Counted from the first letter of the stretch, positions 16,083-31,003 are shown. The stretch: 64,000 nucleotides of DNA from Elysia crispata (GCA_033675545.1 JAWDGP010007314.1:186001-250000); one strand, 5' to 3'. The notes: a model not told the origin generated them from the sequence alone. Made by a program: numbers and translations.

Positions 16083-16142
<60 letters not shown>
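16083..16142. repeat. (AT)n microsatellite
   Basis: A perfect AT dinucleotide run of about 60 bp preceded by a short GA-rich flank. Confidence 0.97.
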
Positions 16143-16146
<4 letters not shown>

Positions 16147-16319
16147 CTAGTTACTAAAGAAAAATAAAGACTGTTTAATAGATTAATGGATATGAATCAT
16201 TTATATATGTCTAAATACAAATTGATACATAAATTGATGCGTCGATAAATACATTTGTAGATTCATAAAAATAACCAGAGAAATCGAAAGAACAATAGAT
16301 ATGTGAGTGTGAAACAGAT

Positions 16320-16449
16320 GGGCGAGAATGAGAGAGAGTGTATGTGTATATGTGTGTGAGAGAGAAATAGAGAGTGTACCTATATGTGTGCGAGAGAGAG
16401 AAAGAGAAAGAGTGTGTATGTGTGTGAGAGAAAGAAAAAAAAAGAGAGC

Positions 16450-16515
<66 letters not shown>
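16320..16515. repeat. (GT/GA) mixed tract ending in (GA)n
   Basis: Alternating GTGT and GAGA blocks from about 16320, with a perfect (GA)n run at 16454-16515. Confidence 0.9.
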
Positions 16516-16516
<1 letters not shown>

Positions 16517-17659
16517 GAACAGGACGAGTAGAAGGGCGAAACATAGTTTTAGGTAGATTGATAGTCAAACGACGATTACCATACAGAGTGATAAAAGACA
16601 AAGAAAGAAAAAGAAATAAATGAAACAGCATCTTAGGAGAGACATATCTTAGTAATAGAAAAGAGGCTGTTTCTTTAGGACTCTTTTAAGAACAAAGTGT
16701 CTTAAGCAAGGAGTCAGTATAGTATTAGCTAATTAGATAAAGAAGACATAAGGGGGAATCTGTCAGAGTAAAAAGAAAATGAAGCATTTTACTCACTCTC
16801 AGCCTTTAATTCTCCCAGTTTTGAAAGAGTATACTATTTATCGAAATAAAGTTAGAGAGGATCTTGCACTTATGGTAAAACAATTTTAGATTTAGCCAGA
16901 CATATTCATTTGATGCAGCAGGAATAGAATTGGTGTAGAAAAACCTTTTGAATATGCAAAGACAAAACAACACAAATTTAGACAAAAGAGATAAGTAGTG
17001 ATGTGGAAAGTTTTTTAAAAGGGATTTCGTTTCGTCTATTTTTGTATGTATTTTAAATGTAGTGCTTACCTGGATGTATTTTAATATTTTCATTCCTTTT
17101 TCAAAGAGAAAGGTGCATTATTATTGCTAATGAATATGATTATGATTACAAAAAAGGGGGAAATCCATTTAATGATCCAGCTTGTATTATTCAATAAAAG
17201 TTGAAACCTCTAAGTAAATTAGTATCCATAATTAAGTGCCAGTTCATTAAAAAACACTATCTTCGTTTTAACATATTGTATTTAAGATCAAAGGGAAAAA
17301 AAAAAGCAGTGTGCGATTTTACAGCATGTTTGCTACCCAGTTCAAAACAATGGGCGCTACTTATAGTTGTAGCTTTACACATCAAGCCCTGACCGCTCAA
17401 AGGCATTGAAGCTATTATGAACTTTTAAGGTGTAAGAATCTACCCAAAAAATATTAACAAAATTGTAAGCTCAAAGCGCTTATTCTAAATGCTCCTTATG
17501 ATGGGCAAGGCGCATAAATTCTAACAAGGTAGCGGAAACATAATAGGCCACCTCCGATGATTGTTTTTTTTTCACTCTGGGATTAACCCATAATAAATTT
17601 GTATAGAGATCTATTGTATGGAATGGAGAGGGGGGCGGGGGGAGGAAACGGAGACAAAG
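16516..17659. other. No recognisable feature
   Basis: AT-rich noncoding DNA, no gene signal. Confidence 0.55.
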
Positions 17660-17860
17660 GGTAATGATAATTTTGTAGATTGATATATAGATAATAGATA
17701 AATAGATAGGTAGTTAGATAGATAAATCGATATTTAACTAGATAGAAAGATAGGCAGAGAGATATATAGGTACATGCATACATAGATAGATCCATACATA
17801 CATATATAGATACATACATACATTAATATACATACATATATACTTACACACATACATAAA
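17660..17860. repeat. Imperfect GATA/CATA tetranucleotide tract
   Basis: Interrupted GATA and TAGA units grade into ACATACAT units around 17775-17850. Old, degraded microsatellite. Confidence 0.8.
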
Positions 17861-18127
17861 AAATTGTTAAAAGAGCTAGAGCCCAAGAGAAACAGCAGGT
17901 ATCACTTGGAGGAAAAGTATACAGGGAGAGATGAATACTGACAGACCAATATATATAAAGAAAAAAAAAAAGAAATTTGAGTGACACCCATTGCTCTATA
18001 AAATAAAAAAAAATTAATTAGATCTAGTCACAAAGAAAAACAGAGAAGGAGAGAACAAAATTTAGATATTAAAAGCAAAAAAAGGTTAAGTGAAAATGAA
18101 AGAGAAAAAAATATAAAAAGAAAAAGA

Positions 18128-18297
<170 letters not shown>

Positions 18298-19999
18298 AAG
18301 AGAAAGCTCATTAGGAACCACACGAATACTCAGTCATGGCGACAGCCTCTTCATTGAAGAACTACAGGTAAGATTTTTGTATCTCATTAACAGCAACACA
18401 AAACCCCAATATCTTAAGAATAACTCATTGATCAACAACATACGCTAACAAAGCCAACAACGTTTCAACAGCTCACCTGAATATTTCGAGGTAGATCTTA
18501 AGGAACAATGAAATCTATCAACACCAGGACCATCCTGGAAGAAGCAAGCCAGAAAAAAATCCAATTCCGCCGAGGTTCTATGCGGTCATAGACACTTATC
18601 TGTGGGCAACCAGACAGCTCTTGCTCACGCTCTTTCCCTGGCCGGTCCTCTAGCCGCGCCTCTCCGCCCTCTACTCACGCTGCTCCCTTTCATCATTTCG
18701 ATCGACGCTTGAGAATGATTGCGCTCCTCAGGGTTATCGCCTTTCTCTTCCCTGCTTGCCAGTAGCAGTAACTATGTAGTTATTCCACCTGACACCCATC
18801 ACTTTCCCCTAGTCTTATGAATGGTAATACGGGGCCGTTTTGTCACCTCATTTACACTCTTTTCGCGTACATTATCATATTTGCGTCACGGATATTTTTA
18901 GCTTCTTTTAATACAGGAGCTAAGTATTACGCTTGGTTTCTTTTTTTTTTTTGTTTTTTTTTTTTTTTAAATGGCATGTAGTTTTAATTTTTCCTCACGA
19001 TATTTTACGCCGCGCCACACGCTATTTTGGGTCCAAACGTCAACTGAACACAATATCGTTGTCTAGAAAAGGCTCTTATATAGTAGTATCAATGTCATTT
19101 ATTTTTATATAAGTTTATATATTATTATTCGAACATACCAGTGTCAAAGTTATATAGAGAAGGTGAGTTTCTAAAAGAACTTTTTTTAAACTAATGGTTC
19201 TTACTGTGAAGATTTTTAGAAAATATCTTGTTGAAAATTGTTCATAAGCAGAAACTGGAAAGAAAAATCAGTACGATTTTTGTTAATTTATTTTTTTAAT
19301 GCAGTGAAAATATTTAGCCTGTTTAATGAAAGTCAATTTCAGACTCTAAATGTTATCGCTACAATTATATTTTTTTCGGTTTGAATTGGTTCTTGTAAAA
19401 GTCTGCATATACTTGTATTTGGATAAAATAATAAAATAATCTATATGTGATTTACAAGCCCGTCTTGTGCAAGAAATTTTCCTAGTACTCTCAAAGTGTT
19501 TGCATTTAAAGTTGAAGTTATTACGCATAATCAGATAAGTATTCTAAAATATTCAACCAGTTACAGAATTTTATCTGTTGCTTCTTGTGATCTATAATCA
19601 TAATTTGAAATCTTAATTAGGTGCCGCCGGAGTATTTCTCTGACCTCATAGATCCCATATGATAATAGTAACCCATATGTACCAAACAGACATCACAAGT
19701 TTTAGATCGACGCTCCTTCGACAATTTAGGTCGTAAAATATAGAACAATCCTCCAAAAGCAATCAGGTAAACATCATCTTTAGAAATTTTCAACTTTGAG
19801 CTGAAGCAACACCTGTTGTGCAACAGCGTTAATATATAGAAAAATGTGTATGCCATGTGGCAAATTGTCGTGTAATGTCAATTACATGCTCTATGTCTTT
19901 TGTATTTGTTGTAAATATTTTTATTTACCTATAATGGCTATGGTCCATACGATTGTAAAACGCATTGAGCGTATTTGACATGAAAGTGCACTGTCAAAA
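18298..19999. other. Noncoding DNA with a GC-richer patch
   Basis: 18336-18368 contains an ATGGCGACAGCC start followed in frame by a good donor (CAG/GTAAGA type), which could be a tiny first exon. 18560-18780 is visibly richer in G and C than its surroundings. No downstream partner exon or protein family is recognised, so no gene is called. Confidence 0.3.
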
Positions 20000-20336
<337 letters not shown>

Positions 20337-22183
20337 GAACAATTTTTGCAGACTATTTCATTCAGACTCTTATTTTTTCTAAAACAGAATAAATTATTAC
20401 CTTATTTTGGTGACAATTATTGCAAGACCAACATTTTGTTACATACAATAGTCTAGTTATCTTTTTAGTTGCTCGGTTCATAATAACCTTATAATCGTTT
20501 TTATGCACACAACAATGACAAGGACCGTCCCAAATATAGACATCTATTATAAAAAATTAAGAGAGAGCTGTCTCTCAATGCCAATTTCAAGCGTTTTTTC
20601 CTACCTCGTTGACACTGAGATACAATCTTAAGATTTGGATCGACTCTGTAAGCCCTCACTACTCACTCTTCACGACATCCCATGCTTACCATTTCAACAG
20701 CCTCTGCCTATCCTCTACCTCCTGCCGCAGATCGATTTACTAAAACTATCATTCCTAACTGTTTTTGTACTGCGAAGTAAGAGCAACTTTTTTAAGATAA
20801 AATTCATCCACCACTTATCTTTACGTTTCAAAAAGGTCACATATTTGAATTGCAGCTTGTTTTCTTCAACGGAGTATTACAATGCACGACACACCTTGTA
20901 TAATATAATTATAAATCAATTAATGAGCGTGGTACCGTCTGAGCCCTTGATATGAATATCCATATTGTCTGCTATGATTCGATCACATTAATTTTGCTCG
21001 TTGACAGCTTTTCAGAAACCTTCGATTCAGTCATCAAGCTTTAACCCGCTATTCGACATTACATATTCAATTATGCCAAAGCAACTAAAAAAACCGCATA
21101 AACCATCATTGATTTCTTTGTCTCCACAATAATTTTATTCCACAGTTTTCCTTGTTATGACGGGATTATAAGATAGAAAAACAGAAATAGAGATGTATAG
21201 AGAGAGACGGGTAATAAAGTGTCGATCAGTTCATTGATAGAAAAATGGATAAATAGGTAGATTATTTGATGAATAGTATATATATATATGCACAAATATA
21301 TTCATATAATTAGGTAAGTAGCTAGAAATGTTGATAGATAGATAGATGGATAGATAGATGATAAAGATATAAACATACATGGATAAAACGTTTCCTGTTA
21401 GTGAATGTTACAGGCAAGTATTCGAAGAACCCAGGGCATATCATGCGGAAACCAGAGTTATCGCTTTAAGATCAGAAGGTAACGATATTTTGTACAAAAT
21501 AGATTAAAAGATATAGGGAAATACATGCATAGATATAAACATGGACAGGTAGACAGTTAAACAGAAAAATTGGTTGATAAATAAACTGATATATAGAAAG
21601 AAAGGTAGATGGACGGCCAGATGAACAGAAGTAGATTTATACAGATAGTTTAAAAAAAAACGATAAAAAAAAACAACTAAAATACAAATAAAGAAGGAAA
21701 CAATTATTGTTGCCCAGATAGAGCGTTAGGAATAGACAGATTAAAATGATGAACAAACGCAGACAGACATAAAGAGAGATTAAAAGGAAAACAGACACTT
21801 TAAATCCTTGTAGGTATCCGCCTCCTTTCCTTCTTGCCGTCTCATCTCAGCTTGTTCAATATGAGATCCTCTGTCATTCATAGCGAAACGTCGAACCGTC
21901 TGGTTTGGCCTCTTTATGGGATATCATTATCTGACGCAACATTTCCTTCAGGATCTACTCGAGCTGCTGCACTCAGTATGAAGCCTGATTTAATGCTTTG
22001 GCGCAGGAATCGTGATATTGCTCCTTGTGCAGTTATAAAAAGTACAATTATATATGGAGTAAAAAAAATATATTATTAGAGGATGAACTATAGGAGGAAA
22101 AAAAAAACGGTGAATTGCTTTGTCTGGAGGAAGTCTCAAGAGGTGTACACTGATCGTTGAGTTGGCAAAGGCTAAATATGAAA
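20337..22183. other. No recognisable gene
   Basis: AT-rich DNA with short (AT)n at about 21279-21290 and GATA units at 21332-21361. The slightly GC-richer piece at 21830-22040 is open on both strands but matches no family I know. Confidence 0.45.
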
Positions 22184-22875
22184 TAATAATAATAATAATA
22201 AAGTGCATTTATATAGCGCATATCCAAATGATTAAAATGCTCTATGCGCTTTACAAGAAAAAGAATAAGATAGAAGCAGGCTAGACGGCCTGAACATACA
22301 TACATAACATACAGAATGACGTACATAGCATAAAGAATAACATACATATTATATAAAAAATAACATGCATAACATACATGTGCTTAAGAATATGATACAA
22401 GTAAAACATCATCTACTGCCGGGAATATGTTGTGGTGAATAAATGGTGTTTAAGCTGCCTTTTAAAGGTCTCTATGGAATCAGACTCTCTGATATATCTG
22501 GGGAGCCGATTCCACATGGTTGGTGCTACATAAGAAAATGATCGCTTGCCGTAGGCAACATAGTTTTTATGTGGTTTGACAAGAATTGTTTGATCGTTAG
22601 CAGATCGTAATGACCGTGATGGTGTGTAAACTCTTAACATACCAGTTAGGTATTCTGGTGCCATGTTGTTCAGGCACTTAAAACAAAAAAGACAGATCTT
22701 GTAGCAGATACGATCATTTATGTTCAACCAGTGCAGCTCTATCAACATTGGCGTAACATGATCTCTCTTACGCTTTAAGGTAATTAATCTAGCAGCATTG
22801 TTTTGAAGATTTTGTAGTCGTTGCAATTGTTGTTTTGGCAGGCCTGCTAACAAAGAAGTTAGGTTTATATGCTGA
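22184..22875 (-). mobile_element. 5'-truncated L2/CR1-like LINE 3' end
   Basis: The minus strand carries 146 uninterrupted codons (22853 to 22413) matching the C-terminus of L2/CR1-clade reverse transcriptases. Landmarks in order are a LAGLPK start, NNAARLIT, a DHVTPMLIELHWL block, YKICL, TPSRSLRSAN, YGKRSFSYVAPTMWNRLP and an FKRQLKHHLF end. A 3' untranslated region follows, containing a hairpin (AGCGCAT at 22215-22221 pairs with ATGCGCT at 22244-22250), and the element ends in a TTA-repeat tail (22184-22201 as ATA units on plus). Similarity stops abruptly near 22875, as expected for incomplete reverse transcription. The open frame suggests a fairly young insertion. No convincing target-site duplication was found. 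Confidence 0.85.
22413..22875 (-). pseudogene. LINE reverse transcriptase C-terminal fragment
   Basis: The coding part of the truncated LINE. It lacks the endonuclease and the catalytic FADD-type reverse transcriptase core; only the region downstream of the thumb remains. It cannot encode an active enzyme. Reading is open through to the stop at 22413, and the frame also extends a few codons upstream of the first methionine (INLTSL before LAGLPK), as expected for a fragment. Confidence 0.85.
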
Positions 22876-24428
22876 TATAAAGTCTTTTACTTTCGTTTTT
22901 TTAAAAACTTTTGTTCACTATTTCTCTTTATATTACAATACCTTTTTTCAAACATACATTTTGTTGGTTAAAAAAATGGACAGTCTTCTTTTTGTGTCAC
23001 AATAGTTACTCATTTACTTTAAAAGGATATAGTTGTTAAAACATTAGTTAATTCCTTACTTCCCCAATTATTCTTCATATTTTTAAGGTCATTCTTGCTT
23101 TCATCATGGGTAGACTATAATCATAATACTATGTTTTCAGGCAAAAGGTGTATTTGGTTTTTTTCTGCTCTTTTTGTCCGCAGAACTTTATTTATATGCC
23201 TCTATCCATATCCATCTAACAATTTTTTACCATCTTATTGCCTATACATTATATCAGCCTATCTATTTATTAGTTTTCAAGATTCATACCAATCCATTTC
23301 TCTCTCTTTTTAGATTCCAAAGATGTTTCCTTTTCCTCTCATGTTGATCTACCTCTTTTATTTGTCTATTTCTTTATCCTTCTATCTTTATTATTTCTCT
23401 TTTTGTTTTACATATTTATCAGCTATCTCGCAATATCTTCTTGTCACTCGCTTTCTTTCTCTACCTATTTCTCTCACTCTCTGTATTTCTATTTTTGCTT
23501 TACTTTTATCTCCTTTTTTTCTGTCCATGTCTCTTTACCCATGAAGCTGTTTATATGTATCTCCCTCTCTCCGTTCTTGACCTTTTTTTTTTCGTTTCTT
23601 TTCCATTAACAAATACCCGCACCCTGGAAATGAGCTAGATTTTTCTTCTGTTTTAATTGCAGAAATCAAGACCTTCTTGGCCCTTTCAGGATGTTAACTC
23701 TATGCTTCTCATCATGAGAAAAGTCCGAATTCCATGATAATTATTTTGTAGGCTGTCCTCCTCCAGACATGTACCAGTCTTTCCCAGGAACAGACAGGTG
23801 GTCAATCATCCTAGACACATGATTCTTGATTAGACAGTTTTATCTGTTTTTTTGCAATCTAACTTTTACCAGGGCCAAAAAAAAAAGGAAAAGAAAAAAA
23901 TGGAATACATAAGTCATTGGTAGAAAAGTAAGATATCTTGTAGAAATATGTTTATCGTACAAATAGTCTTTATTAAGCATAATTATAACTTAAAGTGTAA
24001 AAATCCACAAGCACGAATTGCTGGAGTGTAGGAAAAAGATTTTTGGAAACTTAATTGCTTGAATAATTTTGTTTGTTAAAATATATGGCATTCGAAGTTT
24101 CATAGTAAGATTCATAACTTCACACTATGAGTCTTGCTTCGGAATGTAAAACTTGACTTTGTTTTGGGCACATGCATAGTTTCTTCTGAGTATTGTAATT
24201 GTTATTTTCTATTCAAGTTTAAACTTCAGCAACAACGAGTATTGGCTGTATAAAAGCCTCACAGATGAGAATTTTGCGTGCCAATGTTATTCCAGACAAT
24301 AGAAATAGTAAAACAACAATTAAATTGTATAATTTTTCTATATTTCTACCATTATCGCCGTCTTACAAATACAAACACATTTTTAAGATTATTATTAAAT
24401 ACTGTACCTTTCATATCTTGCCAATTTA

Positions 24429-24432
<4 letters not shown>
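22876..24432. other. Pyrimidine-rich noncoding DNA
   Basis: From about 23290 to 23610 the plus strand is strongly C and T rich without a regular unit. Open frames here reflect this bias. No gene recognised. Confidence 0.5.

Positions 24433-24468
<36 letters not shown>
24433..24468. repeat. (AT)n microsatellite
   Basis: A perfect AT run of about 35 bp. Confidence 0.95.
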
Positions 24469-24469
<1 letters not shown>

Positions 24470-24663
24470 CTAGCTTCCACAGTAATCCAATAAAAGGAAC
24501 TAATCAGCATATTGTTGTTCACTTAGGAATGTAAACGATGCTTCTAGGACGATTCACTTTAATAACGTTACGTATAAAATTTTAGATTCATATATGAGTT
24601 TGGCAATTTTAGTTACATAATCCATTTTAATTTTCAAAAATCAATTGTGAACTTAACGTGCTA

Positions 24664-25752
<1,089 letters not shown>

Positions 25753-25809
<57 letters not shown>
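25753..25809. repeat. (AT)n microsatellite
   Basis: A perfect AT run of about 57 bp. Confidence 0.97.
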
Positions 25810-25815
<6 letters not shown>

Positions 25816-28800
25816 GTAGCTAAATTTCATGGCGATTGGACTGGAAATTGCAATTACATATTTTACTTCTAGACAAAACTCGTCTAAACTATTTTTGTAC
25901 ATTTCTTCACATAATATTCAAGATAAACGGTGTTATTATTTCGGATTATCAATATTCTTTTCCTCTCTTTTTTTAAAACATTGTGTTGTACTGGTTTGAA
26001 AAATATAGAACGAAATTCTTCACACACAGCGGCCAAATTAAATTCTACGTGAATTTGATCGTAACTGCTTATCAAAACAAAACAGATCGTACTTGAAGGT
26101 CATTTTCGATTAGATCACAAATTAAAAAAAAAAACCCATAAAAATCGCATAAAACTGTCACAAGTAGATCAGGTTTAAATTTCAATTGTGCTTTTACTCT
26201 AAAAGCTTATCATTCAATATTAAAACATTACCGTTTCTTGTACGGAAAACAGGCCAAAATGATGGTTACGCCCAAGACAAATTATAGTATGCGTCTCTTT
26301 ATTTCCACCTCTGCATCCCACGTGAATGTAGAACCCGTTGCAAAAACTATGCCAAAATTTTTATCCAGTGTGGCCGATTCACGTTTAGAAATGAATTTTT
26401 ATGGGACCCTGACGCGACGATGATTTGATTTAAAAGCTCGATTCTTCAGATATAACGCATCAATAAAGAGTCCATAGGAATCGGTATAAATTTTGTTTCA
26501 TTTTCGCTGAAGGCCAAAAAAATAAGCCTTTCTAGATATGAGTTAACTAATCTGACTCAAATATCGCGCTTTCTTGGACACAAAATAATTGTTTGAACCA
26601 CATAGCGAACCTTGGTTTGGCGCGTCCTATGTATCCTCTGATCTCACCTGTATGTAAAGTATTCAGCAGAAAATGACGCGTCCCATAACACATAAAATAA
26701 TTAATTTTTAATGAAAATTGATAATGAAACAGAAAGTAAAATAAAACGAGTGCCAACCAGTATTTATTGGATTTTATGAATTTTTTCAATATATCTGCTG
26801 AATATTCATTTATTTTTGGGTACCTATAAGCCAAGCTTTTAAGGCCAAAAAAAAAAAGAAAACTATCTGGTGGGAAAAAAGGTTGAAATGGAGAATGCAT
26901 CACAGCTATTTAAGCTTCAGTCGGCCGAAAAAGAAAGGCTATCGATTTGGGATTGCAATTTCACATAACACAATAAACCTAGACTTAACCCTCTTTTCAA
27001 GGTTTGAAGCTTGTATCTCGGCTCTATTACCAGCAATTGCCATGAATTCACGACGGTCTCCCAGGTGGGTTATTGCCCAGACTCTCGGCATTCTTGCCCC
27101 TGCAGCGTTTCATATTTTCTTCTCAACAAGTTTCCATCTTTATCGACTGAGGAATTTCACTATTCCAGACCTGCTGTACGTGATGAGTTTCTCGCCCGTT
27201 ACTTCTTACCCTCAGACGTTTCTTCTTACCCTCCGTTGGTGTTTAATTAAGAAGGGGCAAAAGGTAGTGATAAACTAACAGCTGTCGAATTTATGGTATC
27301 GCGTAGTGGTTTAAATGGTTTCACTCTCAGCTGTAAGGCATGCTATACTTGGCATAAGCTCACCTAGTATTGCATAATAAGATATTCATTCATGCCATTC
27401 TTTATTTTTATTTGTTACTCAGTTTTATGTCTGATCTGTACGTCGCTTTATCACTTTGTTTCTAATCGTATAGGTTGATTTAAAAAAAGCTTGGTCATTT
27501 ACCGGTCTTTTTCTCTATGTGTGTCTCTGTAAGTCTTTCTGTCTGTCTGCCTGTCTATTTTTCTGTCCGTCTGTCTGTCTGTCTCTTTCTCTCTCTCACA
27601 TACACAAACACATCGTCCAGCTTGGCACAAGAGATTTTCATTCTATTAGTTTTAGGATGCAGTTTGAGTCGTATTCAGTTGACCCTTTTCCTTCTTGCCT
27701 TTCCTTATACACTGCAATCACAAAGATATCTCACCTCCTTTGCATATCTGTGACAAGCTGTCTTGGAATTCCTCCCATTCAGCTGATGTCAAATAAATGA
27801 AGCTCTCGATAGTATCGAAAATCGTGTATTAAGTTATTCTACCTTTGTTTATCATCATTTCGATATAGAAATTAATCGGAGAAGGGAGAAATAAAAACAA
27901 TATCATTTACTCCTTCAAAACAAATAGTTGCTGGTTCTAAACAACATGTAGTTCACTGTCTCTCAACTTAAAGAGAGTTCCAAGTCTATTTCAAACATTA
28001 AAATGACTAAAGTCAACCTTTCTTGTGTTCGGTGTCGTTTGGTTGTAAATAAAAAAAATGTGATGTTCTGTTGGCCAAAGGTGTTAAAGCTTAATTCCTA
28101 AGTTTAACAGATTGCTCAGAGTCATGCCAATCGTGAAATCACATTTTTCCCCCTTTTTAAACTCGGCTCTTAGTTTTGTACGATCATTGATCACAAAGTA
28201 TAATACATAGAGTAAATTGATGTTACAATCGTCTTTAAGTTAAGTGTGAAATAATTCCATAGTGTGGTTGTTTGAGATTATTTTATCGTCAAAGCCAAGT
28301 TTTGAGCTCATGGTCTTTTATTCCTGCGAAATACCTGACAATTATGTTTAATAACCTGTTTAGGATTTATAGTTATATTTTTACGCCAGCTATTATTTTC
28401 TGCCATCGATTGTTCATACCGCGAAGAAATTTTTTTTTTCTCGTGATCATGGCATTTTTAATGTAAAAAGTAAAAACCCGCTTCTGGCGACGATCTTATC
28501 CTGACTAGCTACCTCCTACCTTCCTTGACCTCAGCTTATCCTATTTCGAATGCTTCGCCTCGAGCCAAATCCGCGAGAAATTGGATAGTAAGATAAGCTC
28601 CGCAGGATTAAAAAAGGTGGCAGTTGAGTGAGCGAGATGAGAAGGAAAAAAACTGATGTGGGGTAAAACGGTTCTTTCAGTTTTTGGTGAGAAGTTTTGG
28701 CTTGGAAGAAAAACACGTGTTTGTTGTGCCTTTTTTTTAGAAGGAAGACATTAAATTTGTTTTAAAATGCATGAATTTTAATTGTAATATGATGAAAAAA

Positions 28801-29111
28801 AAAACAAGGAAAAAGTTCATAGAGAAAATGTCGTTGCTAAATAAATTATGTTAGTGAACATTTTATAACAAGTACTGAAAGTTCTATAAACATATATAAT
28901 TTCAAACAATTAAATAAATTTGAAGTTAAAAAGCTTTATAGATTGTTCTTCCAAAAACTGATGAAACCATGATTGCTTTTGAAAACATATGATATTTAAT
29001 ACCTTTGTTTTATTTCGTAGCAAAAATAAAGTCTGGAAACATCGAAAGAGATTGCTTTTGTAATAGATAACTGAACACTTCTCAAAGACATACAATGAAG
29101 ATAAAAATTAC
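25810..29111. other. Gene-free DNA
   Basis: No exon recognised. 26880-27260 and 28480-28640 are a little GC-richer. The 131-codon frame at 26883-27278 overlaps a second open frame and shows no family motif. A short CTGT/CT-rich tract lies at about 27530-27600. Confidence 0.45.
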
Positions 29112-29159
29112 ATATATATATATATATATATATATATTATTATTATTATTATTATTATT
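29112..29159. repeat. (AT)n(ATT)n compound microsatellite
   Basis: AT units to about 29136 followed by ATT units to 29159. Confidence 0.95.
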
Positions 29160-29769
29160 GCATGAAGGCTTTTTGAAAATTTGGAGAGATATAACATTGA
29201 AAATGCCCGCCACAAAAGAAAAATTTTTGTGTGTATTTATTTTTTTTAAATATCGTGTAAGAGAAAGAGGAAGAGCTAGGAAAGGATTTGGACAAAGAGA
29301 CAAACTAATTAGGAGTGACAGCTATCAGTTTTGATTTATTTCTACTTAGCCCATCAAGAGCAAACTGAGTAATCAATATGGCATTTGGTTTAAAAAAAAA
29401 GCAAAGGTAAATTCGTCCGCAATCCACATGGCATTATAAGATTGATTTCGGCAAACGAAATAATTGGCGAGATAGATATTTTTATGAAACACACTTCTCT
29501 TTCAATCGAAAAGTTTGGTGTAAGTCGTTTAATCAGAGCTGTTTTTCTACGAGAATAAGTCATACATATTCTTAGAGAAATGTCAACAAAATTGAAGAGC
29601 AAAAATACAACGGTAACCTGCAACAGTTTAGCAGCAGCGAGAGTTACAAAATTGTTTTCGTGACAGACAACAGGTTTAATTTCAGTGGCTTTTGAATCAA
29701 ATCACGATATTTACGAACATAAAAAAAATCTTGGTACATGGTAAAGTTGATGATTTAAAAAAAAAAATA

Positions 29770-29774
<5 letters not shown>
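29160..29774. other. No recognisable feature
   Basis: AT-rich noncoding DNA. Confidence 0.55.

Positions 29775-29824
<50 letters not shown>
29775..29824. repeat. (AT)n microsatellite, mariner insertion site
   Basis: An AT run that ends exactly where the mariner begins. A TATA remains on the far side of the element (31198 onward), so the element inserted into a TA of this array. Confidence 0.95.
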
Positions 29825-29825
<1 letters not shown>

Positions 29826-29854
29826 GAGGGCAGGCTGATAATTAAGTTCCGTTT
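29825..29854 (+). repeat. Mariner terminal inverted repeat, left
   Basis: Thirty bases beginning CGAGGGCAGG, identical to the reverse complement of 31168-31197; identity ends at base 31 (A here, G at the other end). It is the transposase binding site in this family. Confidence 0.95.
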
Positions 29855-29939
29855 AATCATAACTTTTTAATTTTTCACAGCATATACATAAACAATACGT
29901 CAAACGAAAGCTTAATATCTCAGCTACATACTTAGCACT

Positions 29940-31003
29940 CTATTTTTCGATGTAGTCACCGTCGCGATCAACACACTGCCTCCAACGTTTCACTAGTTGG
30001 CTCACGCCGTCAGCGAAGAATTCAGACGGCTGTCCACGGCACCATCTGCGAACATCTGCGATAACTTCCTCATCATTGTCATAGTGATGGCCCTTCAGGT
30101 ACTTCTTGAGTTGGGGAAACAAATAATAGTCAGAGGGGGCAATATCGGGGCTGTATGCAGGGTGAGGTAGGGTCGTAAGTTCCAGCTGCCTTAAGGCGTC
30201 CTGAGTTTGGCGACTGGTGTGCGGGCGCGCATTGTCGTGTTGCAGGATTGAGTCCTCATCACGCCGAATACGTCTGAGTCGGAGTTTGAGAGCTCGGAGT
30301 GTTGAAATATATCGCTCAGAGTTCACAGTTTGCCCTTGCTCCAGAAATTCCATGTGGACCACTCCCTCCATGTCCCAGAAAACGGTGAACAAGACCTTTC
30401 TTGCAGAGGCAACAACCTTGAACTTCCTTGGACTTGGAGAAGTTTTGTGCCTATACTCCATCGATTGGGCTTTACATTCTGGATCGTAGTGGTGGACCCA
30501 GGATTCGTCTCCAGTCACAATGTGTTGCAGAAATGCTTCTCCTTCTGCATTGTAACGCTCTAAGAGTTGAGTACACATGTCCTTTCTCTGCGCTTTCATC
30601 TCTACAGTGAGCTGTCTTGGGACCCAACGGGCAGAGACTTTTCGGTAACCCAGTACAGTTGTGGCGATATGGTGCACTCGTTCTTTCGAAATGCCTACTT
30701 CATCTGCAATTTCCTTTTGTTTGACCCTTCGATTAGCTCTAATCATGCAGTCAACTTTCTCTCGATGAGCCGTGTCCGATGCGGAAAGGGGCCTACCCGA
30801 ACGCTTTCGATCACGCAGAATTGTCTCTCTGGGGTCTTCCCCTTTAAAAATTCTCACCTTTTGCGAACTGCACAGTCTGAAATGCACATTTCACCATAAA
30901 CTGTCTTCATTCTTGCATGAATGTTTGCAGCAGAACATCCCTCAGCTGCCACAAACTCGATAACAGAGCGCTGTTTGATGAGAAGGTCATTGGAAGTCGC
31001 CAT
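29940..31003 (-). pseudogene. Mariner transposase, one frameshift
   Basis: The enzyme cuts and pastes the element at TA sites. The chosen start is the ATG at 31003 (protein begins MATSNDLL); an in-frame upstream ATG at 31075 is possible but gives a non-family extension. The N-terminal part holds two helix-turn-helix segments, the second around KQKEIADEVGISKERV, followed by WVPRQL, the counterpart of the WVPHEL linker motif. The catalytic DD34D triad is complete: TGDESWVHHY, LQHDNARPHT and APSDYYLF, with 34 residues between the second and third Asp, plus YSPDIAP. Near 30853-30864, after CAVRK, the frame shifts by one missing base, ending translation after about 50 residues. Without this the length would be about 354 aa, close to the family norm of about 345. 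No other disabling change was seen. Confidence 0.93.

Noticed and set aside
26883..27278. 131-codon open frame overlapping a second 79-codon frame
   Set aside because: Two frames open over the same stretch point to a local drop in stop codons, not coding; no domain seen.
30217..30899. Plus-strand open frames across the mariner
   Set aside because: They are shadows of the minus-strand transposase.
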